IMG/VR virus record: IMGVR_UViG_3300020420_000023
Coordinates: 1-47,858 of that record
DNA length: 47,858 nucleotides
Origin: a virus
Reading direction: 5' to 3' (one strand)
Shown here: piece by piece, positions 22,485 to 29,738 of the stretch
Layout: each line of letters begins with the position of its first letter
Numbering within the stretch: position 1 is the stretch's first letter
Made by a program: the position numbers and the translations under genes
The notes under the pieces: generated by a model
What the model saw: only the letters and a program-made list of their open reading frames with translations
Told to the model about the DNA's origin: nothing
The model's database searches: none

Positions 22485-22610
22485 CTACTTCCGCCTCATT
22501 CCTTTACCACATCCATAGACATGACCAGAATGAACATGAATATTCCTTCCTAGTCCGCCTTTTTTTGTTGGTACTGGTTTGCTAACTTTTTTTACTTTCA
22601 TTGCTTTCAT
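22485..22610 (-). CDS. Basic His/Gly-rich micropeptide (41 aa)
   Basis: Reads MKAMKVKKVSKPVPTKKGG then NIHVHSGHVYGCGKGMRRK. His, Cys and Gly in HVHSGHVYGCG could form a tiny metal site, but this is weak. Coupled to the 59-residue gene upstream by a TAATG overlap. No known family. Confidence 0.5.
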   Translation of the reverse strand: MKAMKVKKVSKPVPTKKGGLGRNIHVHSGHVYGCGKGMRRK

Positions 22611-22789
22611 TATTTACCCCAAAATGTTCTAGCTTTTGCTTGAGCTTTTTTTGAAAGCTCATTGTAATGAAATAGTTTTACACTTGATCTGTTGTGGGTT
22701 TTACCAGAATGTAAAGATCCATCAGGCATTTTATGTGTTCCGCCTTTGTGTAATGTTCCATCTTTTTTATAATGATTTACGCCTTTCAT
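22610..22789 (-). CDS. Small basic conserved phage protein (59 aa)
   Basis: Begins MKGVNHYKKDGTLHKGGTHK and contains PDGSLHSGKTHNRSS, a beta-hairpin-like repeat (KKDGTLHKG/MPDGSLHSG), then a C-terminal helix with FHYNELSKKAQAKA. I associate this arrangement with small proteins in marine phages. It is translationally coupled on both sides (ATGA and TAATG). Function unknown. Confidence 0.6.
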   Translation of the reverse strand: MKGVNHYKKDGTLHKGGTHKMPDGSLHSGKTHNRSSVKLFHYNELSKKAQAKARTFWGK

Positions 22790-23082
22790 CTTTGCTCCTT
22801 AAATATTTTAACAACACGATGATATACCATATCTTTCATGCCTTTAAATGTTCTATTATGCTCTGGTAGTTCTTCCCAAGCTTTTTTTCTTTCTTCCCGG
22901 GTTGGGAGGTCTGCAATAGTTTGAGGGAGACCCATTTGCATAGATACAAGATACACCAGATCATAAAATTTTTCATCTAAGTCAGACATATACAACATAC
23001 GCTCCTTATGACTTTTGATCTTACTAATCTTAAAAGAATATGTAAGTGTATCTGGACTGCCATCAGGTCTTCGATGTTTCAT
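22786..23082 (-). CDS. Hypothetical helical protein (98 aa)
   Basis: Starts at ATG 23082 with MKHRRPDGSPDTLTYSFKIS, then long helices (FYDLVYLVSMQMGLPQTIAD and TREERKKAWEELPEHNRTFK). Overlaps the start of the next gene by four bases and the membrane gene upstream by 20. Unrecognised. Confidence 0.55.
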   Translation of the reverse strand: MKHRRPDGSPDTLTYSFKISKIKSHKERMLYMSDLDEKFYDLVYLVSMQMGLPQTIADLPTREERKKAWEELPEHNRTFKGMKDMVYHRVVKIFKEQR

Positions 23083-23290
23083 TGTTTTTAAAATATATTC
23101 TAGTGAGATATCTTCTAATAATTGCAGTAAAAGTTAGTACGCCAGTAGTCCATAAACTTATAATTAATGCATCATCAGAGAATAATAGAACTAAATATAC
23201 AACCAACCAAGACAAGGGAAAGTTTATAGTCAAACCAATAGCCGTATCAGTCATACTTTCAATAAGAGATCTTTTGTCAATTTTTTTCAA
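23063..23290 (-). CDS. Two-helix membrane protein, DUF7220-like (75 aa)
   Basis: Start appears to be TTG at 23290. A short basic N-terminus (KKIDKRSLIESMTDTAIGLT) precedes two predicted transmembrane segments (NFPLSWLVVYLVLLFS and ISLWTTGVLTFTAII) and a basic C-end (RRYLTRIYFK). The SLIES-x-T-x-T-x-x-G pattern before the first helix resembles a small phage membrane family I know as DUF7220. Topology would be hairpin-like with both ends inside. Function unknown. Confidence 0.6.
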   Translation of the reverse strand: MKKIDKRSLIESMTDTAIGLTINFPLSWLVVYLVLLFSDDALIISLWTTGVLTFTAIIRRYLTRIYFKNNETSKT

Positions 23291-23519
23291 TTCTATTTTT
23301 TACCTTATTGATAAGTCTATCCAAGTACCATTTACTTTTTAGTAAGTCAGTAAGTGGATCTTCTTTGTTGTTATATCTCCATAAATATTTAATAGCATTA
23401 CATTGAGATACCACCTCTTTGCTTTCAGGATTTAACGAGGCAACAGTTTCCAAGGCATCTATGCATTCAACCTTCCCAGCCTTATAGTGATCAGGATTTA
23501 CTTGATCTTTTTTAGGCAC
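23277..23519 (-). CDS. DUF3310 family protein (80 aa)
   Basis: The signature NPDHYKAGKVECIDALE at 8-24, then CNAIKYLWRY and DLLKSKWYLDRLINKV, is that of DUF3310, a family whose members occur alone and as a domain of T7 gp1.7-like nucleotide kinases. Its role as a stand-alone protein is not established. GTG start at 23519 overlaps the end of the upstream gene; the family starts typically near V-x-P-x-H-Y, which supports the start. Confidence 0.85.
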   Translation of the reverse strand: MPKKDQVNPDHYKAGKVECIDALETVASLNPESKEVVSQCNAIKYLWRYNNKEDPLTDLLKSKWYLDRLINKVKNRIEKN

Positions 23520-23712
23520 AGAAATTCTTTTTGATTATGTCAATTTTTTCTTGTGCTTCAGCCATCTTTTCTGCTTCCATTTCAATAGCTTGTATAACTC
23601 CGGGGTGATCTCCAATACCCGTTGGATTGTCCATATATACCATAATGTTTGCTTTATGCATTTTTACCTCTCCCTCTAATTTATCGATCAAGGCGTTTAA
23701 TAAGTAATTCAT
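23512..23712 (-). CDS. Small helical protein (66 aa)
   Basis: I take the ATG at 23712, preceded by AAAGGAGG, over a longer reading from 23769. Helical, acidic and methionine-rich: MNYLLNALIDKLEGEVKMHK, then a loop YMDNPTGIGDHPGV and AIEMEAEKMAEAQEKIDIIK. The loop and helices resemble small proteins in cyanophage-type genomes; function unknown. It overlaps the DUF3310 gene by eight bases. Confidence 0.6.
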   Translation of the reverse strand: MNYLLNALIDKLEGEVKMHKANIMVYMDNPTGIGDHPGVIQAIEMEAEKMAEAQEKIDIIKKNFCA

Positions 23713-23890
23713 TCGCTTTCCTCCTTTGAATTTCTCTAAGACATTTAATTCTGAGTTTTGGTCTAGCATTTGATTCCACTATTCTATGAAGCTCTGTTAT
23801 CGGTGTGTTTTTTAAATAATAGTGTCGTGTTAAAACTTTACCTGTTTGTTTGTCTCTTATTTTTTCACTTGGTTTTAACTTTTCAGGCAT
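23681..23890 (-). CDS. Basic small protein (69 aa)
   Basis: Start at ATG 23890. Basic, helical: MPEKLKPSEKIRDKQTGKVL then HYYLKNTPITELHRIVESN and KLRIKCLREIQRRKAN. Overlaps the following gene by 32 bases. No known domain. Confidence 0.55.
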   Translation of the reverse strand: MPEKLKPSEKIRDKQTGKVLTRHYYLKNTPITELHRIVESNARPKLRIKCLREIQRRKANELLIKRLDR

Positions 23891-24002
23891 TTTCTTTGCT
23901 CCTTCTTTGGCTAATCATTGTTTGTTCTTTTTTCTTTTTTTCAAACTTTTTAAGTTTTCTTAAATCAATAAATTTTTTTTGGTGTACTTGAGGTTGGCTC
24001 AT
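23883..24002 (-). CDS. Very short basic protein (39 aa)
   Basis: Reads MSQPQVHQKKFIDLRKLKKF, then a lysine-rich helix EKKKKEQ and ISQRRSKENA. It begins in an overlap with the stop of the HNH/Ref-like gene and ends overlapping the next start by eight bases. Short and of low complexity, so less certain than its neighbours; coupling on both sides favours expression. Confidence 0.45.
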   Translation of the reverse strand: MSQPQVHQKKFIDLRKLKKFEKKKKEQTMISQRRSKENA

Positions 24003-24292
24003 AACAGTTCCTTGGTTTTTTCAAGTAAATATTGTTCTGTTCCATACCTTTTTTCAAACTCTCTTTTGTAGGGGTGTCTTGATACATAAAGATCATTGTT
24101 TACTCCCTCACGGTGGTGTTTAAAGCATAATCCAATGGTATTCAGATGTGCACCCGGTTTATTTTTTCCAGAAATATGGTGCACTTCTGCTGGGCTAAAA
24201 CAATTAAAATGCAACCTACAAACGATGCAACCCATTTGGGACACCGAATCCATCCAATTTTTCTCCTGCTTGTTTGCGTTTCTGCTTTTCAT
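23999..24292 (-). CDS. HNH nuclease of Ref-like type (97 aa)
   Basis: Predicted DNA endonuclease. The motif MGCIVC (20-25) is followed by HFNCFSPAEVHHISG (28-42) with a His-His pair, and by HLNTIGLCFKHHREG (49-63), giving C-x2-C...HH...LC-x2-HH. This is the core of the Ref family of phage P1 (RecA-directed HNH nuclease) and of related small phage nucleases. The length of 97 is near the short members. Start may be residue 1 or the Met14; the first overlaps the upstream gene by 77 bases. Lies a few genes from the helicase. Likely recombination or host-DNA processing. Confidence 0.75.
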   Translation of the reverse strand: MKSRNANKQEKNWMDSVSQMGCIVCRLHFNCFSPAEVHHISGKNKPGAHLNTIGLCFKHHREGVNNDLYVSRHPYKREFEKRYGTEQYLLEKTKELL

Positions 24293-24437
24293 ATGCTTGA
24301 TAAAGAAAGTTTAAGTTACTAAGTATATATTCATTATGATTTTTTCTATACTCATTAGGATTTGCTTCTCTGCTTACCTCTAAAGAATATTCTTGATACA
24401 TAAAACTACAAAAGCTATCAAAATCTTTATGCCCCAT
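24216..24437 (-). CDS. Hypothetical helical protein (73 aa)
   Basis: Begins MGHKDFDSFCSFMYQEYSLE and continues with YRKNHNEYILSNLNFLYQAY and a basic end. Helical throughout. Overlaps the HNH gene by 77 bases in another frame and the next upstream gene by 11. No domain recognised. Start chosen because an AGGAG precedes it. Confidence 0.55.
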   Translation of the reverse strand: MGHKDFDSFCSFMYQEYSLEVSREANPNEYRKNHNEYILSNLNFLYQAYEKQKRKQAGEKLDGFGVPNGLHRL

Positions 24438-24765
24438 ATCTACTCCTTTCTATTCTTAAATTTGCCATATTAGTCCTCCATTCATCAAACTCCATATTGA
24501 TTGCTCCTTCAATAACTTTTAGTGATTCAAGACCTGCTTTTGCAGATGCAAGCTCGTACCATGTCTCTTGATACGGTTCTGAAGCTTCTGCCTTTGCTTT
24601 TTGTGCATTATAGCTACGCTCACCATCGTCCTTTGCAATACAAAGTTGTTGCCAAAATACCTTTTTAAGCTTTGCCTCTGTCTTTAAAACATTTAATTTA
24701 GTCTCAGATATTTTTGGTGCAATATCTCTAAGCTGTTGATGAAAATTTTCAGATTGGTCCATCAT
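24427..24765 (-). CDS. Coiled-coil protein downstream of helicase (112 aa)
   Basis: Start at ATG 24765, preceded by GGGAGAAAAG. Almost entirely helical: HQQLRDIAPKISETKLNVLK, KLKKVFWQQLCIAKDDGERS and a C-terminal helix with NLRIERSRYGA. Coiled-coil content suggests an adaptor or helicase partner. It overlaps the helicase gene by 17 bases. No known domain. Confidence 0.55.
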   Translation of the reverse strand: MMDQSENFHQQLRDIAPKISETKLNVLKTEAKLKKVFWQQLCIAKDDGERSYNAQKAKAEASEPYQETWYELASAKAGLESLKVIEGAINMEFDEWRTNMANLRIERSRYGA

Positions 24766-26068
24766 CTTTTCTCCCAAACGCAGCTTCTTCTGGATCTAAG
24801 AATCTTGATAATGATCCATCAAAAGCTAATTCAAATTCACCCGTCTCTCCCAATCTGTTCTTTCTTATGATAACTTCAGCTAGACCAGTATTTAAAGAGT
24901 CGTAGTATTCTTGTCTATAGAGCATTATAACCATGTCTGCATCTTGTTCTATACTTCCCGAATCACGAAGATCTGAAAGGACTGGTCGTTTATCAGTTCG
25001 AGCCTCCACACCCCTGTTTAATTGACTCAAGCTAATTAACGGACAACCAATGTCTTTAGCCAGTCCCTTCAGAAGATTTGAAATATAAGTCATTGAAGCT
25101 GCTCTTGAATCAGAGTTACTTGGGGCTTTGTTGGATGTCATTAATAGTTGCAAATAATCAACAACTATTAGATCAATTTCTTGAACAGCTTGTATCGTTT
25201 TTGTTTTGTTAATAAGAGTTTCTATTGTTATTGGAGACTTGTCATACACAAACAAATTTGATTTTTCTATTTTTTCTTTCGCCCGGTTGAAGTCGTCCCA
25301 CTCAAACTCTGCAAGGTTTCCTGTTAAAAGTAAATCCATACTTAACCCAGATTGAGAACTTATTATTTTTTTAAGAAGCTGTTCGTTTGTCATTTCTAAA
25401 CTAAATATAAGAACAGTCTTACCCTTTAAGATATTTTCAGTTGCTATATTAAGTGCCCATGTTGTTTTACCCATACCCGGTCTTCCAGCTACTATAATAA
25501 GATCTCCTTTTTTAAAACCTTTTATTTTTTTATCTATTTGTAAAAAACCAGTTTTAATAATATTTCTGTCTATCTTTTCTGTATTTTTTAATTCTTCTTC
25601 AACATTTTTAAGAATATCCGATGCTTTTTGCGGAGATCCTATATTTTTTGTAATCTTATTATCAACAAGAAGTTGATTTACCTTGTCTATTTTTTGTTCT
25701 GTTGTTAGGTCTTCACTTACTATTTCAGGTATTTTCTCTGCGAGAATAATCATTTTTCTATCTGATGACTTTTCAAAAAGAAGTTTTAACCAATGATCAA
25801 AGCCGTGATGAGTAATACAATGTACTGAAGCCAATCTAACATCATCAAAGTACAAATCATTTTTTAATAAGTCTTTGAGTAGCAAGATGTCTTGAGTTTG
25901 TTTTTGTAACATCAATTCAAAACATTTTTTGAAAGAATATTTCTCAAAATCTTCTGGTTGCAAACCTTTGTCAATAGCTTTATCAAAGCACTTTTTGTTA
26001 AGTATCATAGATCCCATAACATTCTCTTCTAATTCAAAGGTCGGTTCTGCAACTGAATTTAAGCTCAT
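24749..26068 (-). CDS. DnaB-type replicative DNA helicase (439 aa)
   Basis: Hexameric 5'-3' helicase of the phage fork. Walker A GRPGMGKTT at 195-203, Walker B DLIVVDYLQLL near 299-309, sensor-like LSQLNRGVEAR near 347-357 and a KNRLGETGEF segment with arginine-finger-type residues near 403. An N-terminal helical domain (1-100) corresponds to the DnaB N-domain. The length of 439 matches DnaB-like phage helicases. Start ATG at 26068, with GGAG six bases before; a further ATG at 26080 lacks a good site. It overlaps the J-domain gene by ATGA, so the two are co-translated. Confidence 0.95.
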   Translation of the reverse strand: MSLNSVAEPTFELEENVMGSMILNKKCFDKAIDKGLQPEDFEKYSFKKCFELMLQKQTQDILLLKDLLKNDLYFDDVRLASVHCITHHGFDHWLKLLFEKSSDRKMIILAEKIPEIVSEDLTTEQKIDKVNQLLVDNKITKNIGSPQKASDILKNVEEELKNTEKIDRNIIKTGFLQIDKKIKGFKKGDLIIVAGRPGMGKTTWALNIATENILKGKTVLIFSLEMTNEQLLKKIISSQSGLSMDLLLTGNLAEFEWDDFNRAKEKIEKSNLFVYDKSPITIETLINKTKTIQAVQEIDLIVVDYLQLLMTSNKAPSNSDSRAASMTYISNLLKGLAKDIGCPLISLSQLNRGVEARTDKRPVLSDLRDSGSIEQDADMVIMLYRQEYYDSLNTGLAEVIIRKNRLGETGEFELAFDGSLSRFLDPEEAAFGRKDDGPI

Positions 26069-26433
26069 TGTGATCTCCATAAATTAATTTTTTTTGTAAG
26101 TTCGTTGTATGACTCTTTGTTACCATTTTTATCAGGATGTATTTTACTTAAAATAATTTTTAACTCTTTGTCGCTAAAAGAATCTAGCCCAATTCTCTCA
26201 GTCAATGTTGAGAGTTCATTCTCCATCTCTTTTATTTTTTGAAGTAAGTGTGTGTTTTCATTTTTTTCCAAAGTAAGCTCGTTTTGTAACTTATCAATTG
26301 TAAGTTTTAATTTAAATTCTGTATCACTATCTATGTTTGCTACACCTCCAAATGAAATATTAGAACCAGATGTTGTACCCATGGTAAGAGAAGATGTACC
26401 CATGGCTGTTAAATCATTATCAAACTTACCCAT
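26065..26433 (-). CDS. J-domain protein adjacent to the helicase (122 aa)
   Basis: Putative DnaJ-like co-chaperone or helicase-loading factor. Residues 1-35 are Gly/Ser/Thr-rich, 38-80 are coiled coil (LKLTIDKLQNELTLEKNENT) and 85-122 hold a J-domain: LKIILSKIHPDKNGNKESY with the HPD triad at 99-101, followed by a helix (NELTKKINLW). In lambda, DnaJ/DnaK remodel the helicase-loader complex; here a phage J protein sits between an initiator-like gene and the helicase, so a similar step is a reasonable guess. Stop and start overlap with the helicase (ATGA). The J helix I is not obvious, so some doubt remains. Confidence 0.7.
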   Translation of the reverse strand: MGKFDNDLTAMGTSSLTMGTTSGSNISFGGVANIDSDTEFKLKLTIDKLQNELTLEKNENTHLLQKIKEMENELSTLTERIGLDSFSDKELKIILSKIHPDKNGNKESYNELTKKINLWRSQ

Positions 26434-27058
26434 ACTTTCTCTCTATGATCGCATTGAATTGATTTGGTGAAAGCAAAGTTCTTAGATCAGGCTTGCCCTT
26501 CATAAACCCTCTTAAATGATTTATATGACCTTCAGAGTTTGCTATCTCAAAATATTTTTCCCAAAACTCCTTTGATGAAAGATCTATTTTTTTGTTTGTC
26601 TTTGGAGAAATAATTCCTTTTCTTCCAAGCTCTCTCAGATCCTTCCACCTTCTTTCAGCAGTAAATGTATTTGGACTTTGCTTGTAATAAGGACTTGTAC
26701 ACTTAATTTTATAAATATCATTTATCTTTTCCAACTCTAATATAAATATAGCTTTAGTGTTCTCTTTAGTATTGTAGCCACCTGGTGGCGATTGATAGCC
26801 ACCTAACGGCTCTACCTGTAATGTGTATAAATTACTTGTATTATTTCTTTTTTCCCAATCAACGACACCTAATGATTTTAATTTTTGTAAATTATCTTTG
26901 ATCGCTGTTAATGACAAACCAGTTATTTGTGTAAGTTTTCTGTGTGATGGATATGATTTTCCCTCTTCACATGAATAATTTGCAAGAACAAATAGAATTA
27001 ATTTTTGTGAGGGGGAAACATCAATTTTTATTACCTTCGTGATGTATTCTACCGACAT
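26426..27058 (-). CDS. Replication initiator/replisome-organizer-like protein (210 aa)
   Basis: Putative origin-binding protein. Residues 1-75 form a winged helix: SPSQKLILFVLANYSCEEG, YPSHRKLTQITGLSLTAIKD and a wing NLQKLKSLGVVDWEKR, typical of initiators of the lambda O/HTH_36 type. The middle is Ser/Gly/Pro-rich. The C-terminal part is helical (KEFWEKYFEIANSEGHINHL, RTLLSPNQFNAIIERKYG), probably for helicase or loader contact. First gene of the minus-strand early block, with a promoter-like sequence directly upstream. It is followed by J-domain and DnaB-type genes, so this is the replication module. Confidence 0.8.
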   Translation of the reverse strand: MSVEYITKVIKIDVSPSQKLILFVLANYSCEEGKSYPSHRKLTQITGLSLTAIKDNLQKLKSLGVVDWEKRNNTSNLYTLQVEPLGGYQSPPGGYNTKENTKAIFILELEKINDIYKIKCTSPYYKQSPNTFTAERRWKDLRELGRKGIISPKTNKKIDLSSKEFWEKYFEIANSEGHINHLRGFMKGKPDLRTLLSPNQFNAIIERKYG

Positions 27059-27080
27059 AAATTTTCCCTCGTATTTTGTG

Positions 27081-27109
27081 ATTATGTTTTATTAAAAAAG
27101 AAATGTAAA
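27081..27109 (-). promoter_or_regulatory. Promoter-like sequence for the minus-strand replication operon
   Basis: Read on the minus strand: TTTACA (-35, 27109-27104), 17-base spacer, CATAAT (-10, 27086-27081), then the initiator start about 23 bases later. It matches the sigma70 consensus at five of six and five of six positions with ideal spacing. Confidence 0.7.
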
Positions 27110-27116
27110 GAAATAT

Positions 27117-27145
27117 TTGAATTATTTATATTTTTTGTTTACAAT
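27117..27145 (+). promoter_or_regulatory. Promoter-like sequence for the plus-strand recombination operon
   Basis: TTGAAT (27117-27122), 17-base spacer, TACAAT (27140-27145); the first gene starts at 27172 after AGAGG. The -35 matches four of six, the -10 five of six. It is back to back with the minus-strand promoter, with seven bases between the -35 hexamers. Confidence 0.65.
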
Positions 27146-27171
27146 CTTAAAAATATATAGAGGTTTACAAA

Positions 27172-27786
27172 ATGACAGAACACAAAATTAATAAAGCCAT
27201 GTCAAACATTCAACAATACATGGTAGAAAATCCCATTTCAAAATCAAGAAAAAACAAATTCCAAAATTATGACTACAGAGGTATTGAAGATGTGGTTCAA
27301 GCTTTTTCAAAACCACTAGCTGAAAATCATGTGATCTTGCTGCCACAAAACATAGATGTAGATACTACATATCTTGATGATGCCAAGAACTCAACTGTAA
27401 CTAGAATTTCTGGGATCTTAAGATTTTTATGTACAGAAGACGGATCATATCTTGATAGAAGCTATGAGGGTCATTCAAAATCAGCACAGCAAAAATGTTT
27501 AGAGGCTGCTAAGTCATTTGCATTTAGAGATGCTCTTTTAGAAACATTTTGCGTACCTTTTAATCAAGTAGAGCCAGAGACCGAAGCTGATGAAGATGAT
27601 TCTGATGGATCAAACAACTCAACTGAACAAACACTTAAAGAGTTTGAAGAAGAGTTAAATCTTGCTCAGACTAAAGAAGATCGCAAAAATATTTTTAAAA
27701 ACTATGATAGAGAAGCAGAACTTGTTGGAGATGAAGAGGCTAGAGTTCAGCTCAACTTAATATACAGCAAGTTGGTATCCTCATGA
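27172..27786 (+). CDS. ERF-family single-strand annealing recombinase (204 aa)
   Basis: Phage annealase that pairs complementary single strands. ERF marks: YRGIEDVVQAFSKPLAENHV near 40-59, a central TRISGILRFLCTEDG segment, and SKSAQQKCLEAAKSFAFRDALL with helix then FCVPFN. A Glu/Asp-rich linker and a C-terminal helix follow. The length is normal for the family. First gene of the second plus-strand operon, preceded by a promoter and followed by an exonuclease, so an annealase/exonuclease pair of the lambda Red type is proposed. Confidence 0.88.
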   Translation: MTEHKINKAMSNIQQYMVENPISKSRKNKFQNYDYRGIEDVVQAFSKPLAENHVILLPQNIDVDTTYLDDAKNSTVTRISGILRFLCTEDGSYLDRSYEGHSKSAQQKCLEAAKSFAFRDALLETFCVPFNQVEPETEADEDDSDGSNNSTEQTLKEFEEELNLAQTKEDRKNIFKNYDREAELVGDEEARVQLNLIYSKLVSS

Positions 27787-28058
27787 TTGAGACAAAAGAT
27801 CAACTCATTAGGTTTTTAAAAGATAAAACTGTTGTTCATTGGTACGAAGGAGATGTGCAGTATTATCAAACATATACAAACAACAAAGTAGCATCAATTT
27901 TTTTAGATGAAAAGAGAAGGAAGACAGACAAAGCATCTGGTTTGTTTGCCTTTTTTGCACTTAGTGATAGTAATGCTATATGGAAATGTGCAGAGATTCT
28001 TTTAAAAGATGCATATCATCCAATGATTAACAATCAAAAAATATTTAAATATCATTAA
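27783..28058 (+). CDS. Hypothetical protein (91 aa)
   Basis: Begins MIETKDQLIRFLKDKTVVHW, with YEGDVQYYQTYTNNKVASIF and a helical C-terminus (AIWKCAEILLKDAYHPMI). Mixed alpha/beta. Start overlaps the ERF stop by four bases. No recognised domain; in this place it may be a recombination accessory. Confidence 0.55.
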   Translation: MIETKDQLIRFLKDKTVVHWYEGDVQYYQTYTNNKVASIFLDEKRRKTDKASGLFAFFALSDSNAIWKCAEILLKDAYHPMINNQKIFKYH

Positions 28059-28059
28059 T

Positions 28060-28347
28060 ATGAAGGAAAAAATAAACAAATGTTGTGTTTGTGAAAAAGA
28101 CACAGAAGGCGGTTGGCTTGCTAAAGATGGTGAATATTATTGTGATGTTTGTTACGACAATGATTTTTATCCAAGATACTATGGATTTACAAGGTCATCT
28201 TTTTTACGAGGAGAGTCTGGTTACACAATGAAAGATGTAACCGATATGATTATTGAAAAGATACATGAAAAAAATCATGAGTTGTTTAGAAAGCCTAGAC
28301 GAAAAAAACCAAAACTAAGATTAATTAAAGGTGGTAAAGATGACTGA
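28060..28347 (+). CDS. Zinc-ribbon-like small protein (95 aa)
   Basis: N-terminal zinc-binding pattern: CCVCEKD near residue 8, then YYCDVCYDN near 28 (Cys-x2-Cys...Cys-x2-Cys with an intervening Trp/Gly loop), like LIM-type or small ribbon domains. The C-terminus is basic (RKPRRKKPKLRLIKGG). It precedes the exonuclease, with overlapping codons. Role unknown. Confidence 0.6.
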   Translation: MKEKINKCCVCEKDTEGGWLAKDGEYYCDVCYDNDFYPRYYGFTRSSFLRGESGYTMKDVTDMIIEKIHEKNHELFRKPRRKKPKLRLIKGGKDD

Positions 28348-29311
28348 TAATGTAGTACCAATAAAACAAGGGACACAAGCTTGGCATGATCAAAGATCTA
28401 ATAGAATTACTGGAACAAGGATTCCAAAAGCTGCAAACGAATGTATGTGGACAAAAGGAGATCAATGGGAAGCTTTGGGAAGAGATATGTATAGAGAGTC
28501 TCATAGACTTACACAAGACCCTTTTGACCAAAGAGCCATGTATGCAATAACACACGGTAAAGAAAACGAGCCTAGGGCATTAAAAACATTAGAGCAAATG
28601 GGGTATGTTGTAAGACAGCCTGCTTTTGTAGTTCATAAAAAATATGATTGGTTAGGTATGTCTCCAGATGGAGTTTTAAGAAAAGGAAGAAAAGGCAGTA
28701 TCTCTGCTGTAGAAGTTAAATGTCCACAAACCAAACCTTGCTCAAATGTAAAAGAACAGAAAAGAAACTATTGGCATCAAATGCAACTAGGCATGGAGTG
28801 TATGGATATTGATGAAATGCTTTTCTTTCAATGGTATAGCAAAGATGAACATTATCAAGAGTGGGTTGAAAGAGATAAAACATGGGCTGAAAGATATATT
28901 CCAAAAGCAAAAGAATTTATGGATTGGTATGCAGAAAAGTCTAAAGATCCAACATTTATATCTAGGTGGTCTGAAGACAAAGCAGAGCCCGGAATAAACT
29001 ATAAAAGTGTGGACGAAGATAATTTAACAGCAGAATTGTCAGCCATTCTTACAGAACAAAAGGAGCACAAAGATAGTCTTACTTCTCTTGATAAAAGAAG
29101 AAAAGAACTGTCTGCAATGCTTGTAAAAAAGTATGGCGGTGCCTTTTGTACCCCATCGGTAAAATGTCATATGACACAAGCCAGGGGTAGGATTGATTAT
29201 ACCCGTCTAGTAAAAGATCAAAACATTCAAAGAGATGTGCTTGAGGGCTACAGATCAGAGGGTGATACAAGAATCTATACTAGACTTGTGGAGAATAAAA
29301 ATGATACTTAA
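28340..29311 (+). CDS. YqaJ-type phage exonuclease (323 aa)
   Basis: Predicted 5'-3' dsDNA exonuclease that makes single strands for the annealase. It has TQAWHDQRSNRITGTRI at the start (the W-x-x-R-x-x-x-x-T-(G/A)-(S/T) pattern of YqaJ), HGKENEPRA with Glu77, WLGMSPDGVL with Asp110, and AVEVKCP with Glu125 and Lys127, the PD-(D/E)XK catalytic set. A conserved KRNYWHQMQLGMEC helix follows. I take the ATG at 28340 behind AAAGGTGG over the GTG at 28331. Ends overlapping the RHH-like gene. Confidence 0.9.
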   Translation: MTDNVVPIKQGTQAWHDQRSNRITGTRIPKAANECMWTKGDQWEALGRDMYRESHRLTQDPFDQRAMYAITHGKENEPRALKTLEQMGYVVRQPAFVVHKKYDWLGMSPDGVLRKGRKGSISAVEVKCPQTKPCSNVKEQKRNYWHQMQLGMECMDIDEMLFFQWYSKDEHYQEWVERDKTWAERYIPKAKEFMDWYAEKSKDPTFISRWSEDKAEPGINYKSVDEDNLTAELSAILTEQKEHKDSLTSLDKRRKELSAMLVKKYGGAFCTPSVKCHMTQARGRIDYTRLVKDQNIQRDVLEGYRSEGDTRIYTRLVENKNDT

Positions 29312-29486
29312 ATCAAAAACCAAAAAAAAATCTATCAGTTCTAGGATTGATCAAACCGTCTATGACACGATGGTAAAAGTAGCAAAAGATCCAAATCATA
29401 AATTTTATGATAGGAAGGTTGCTTACATAGTTAATAAATTACTTATAGATTGGGCAACTAAGGAGGCTAAAAATGGCAGAGTATGA
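29301..29486 (+). CDS. Ribbon-helix-helix-like DNA-binding protein (61 aa)
   Basis: Starts at ATG 29301 within the exonuclease stop region. A basic N-terminal strand (KSKTKKKSISSRID) precedes helix (QTVYDTMVKVAKD), a linker and a second helix (AYIVNKLLIDWATKEA), an RHH-like layout of the CopG/MetJ type. Could be a repressor of the early operon, and is the nearest thing to a regulator beside the integrase. Function inferred from fold only. Confidence 0.6.
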   Translation: MILKSKTKKKSISSRIDQTVYDTMVKVAKDPNHKFYDRKVAYIVNKLLIDWATKEAKNGRV

Positions 29487-29730
29487 TAACACCAATAAAG
29501 GTGCAATATGGAAGAACGAGAAAAAACAAAAAGATACAGATTTTGATTTTACTGGTTCTATTGATGTAGAGGGTAAGGAGTTTTTAATTGGGGCTTGGAA
29601 AAAGGCTCCGGGTGCCAAAGATAATGCACCTGTTTTAAAATTTAGCATTACTCCAAAAACAGGAGGAAAAGCAACAGTAGATGCTGATCCAACACCACCA
29701 CCAGTCACGGATGAGGACATACCATTTTAG
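29473..29730 (+). CDS. Candidate single-stranded-DNA-binding protein with SSB-like tail (85 aa)
   Basis: Overlaps the preceding gene by 14 bases. A short beta-rich core (GAIWKNEKKQKDTDFDFTGS, EFLIGAWKKAPG, LKFSITPKTG) is followed by a Pro/Thr linker and the C-terminus DEDIPF. This tail matches the acidic DD-D/E-IPF tip by which bacterial SSB recruits partner proteins. The core size (about 60) would allow a small OB-fold, but that is inference. It lies between recombination genes, which agrees with ssDNA metabolism. Confidence 0.65.
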   Translation: MAEYDNTNKGAIWKNEKKQKDTDFDFTGSIDVEGKEFLIGAWKKAPGAKDNAPVLKFSITPKTGGKATVDADPTPPPVTDEDIPF

Positions 29731-29738
29731 GAGTTAAT

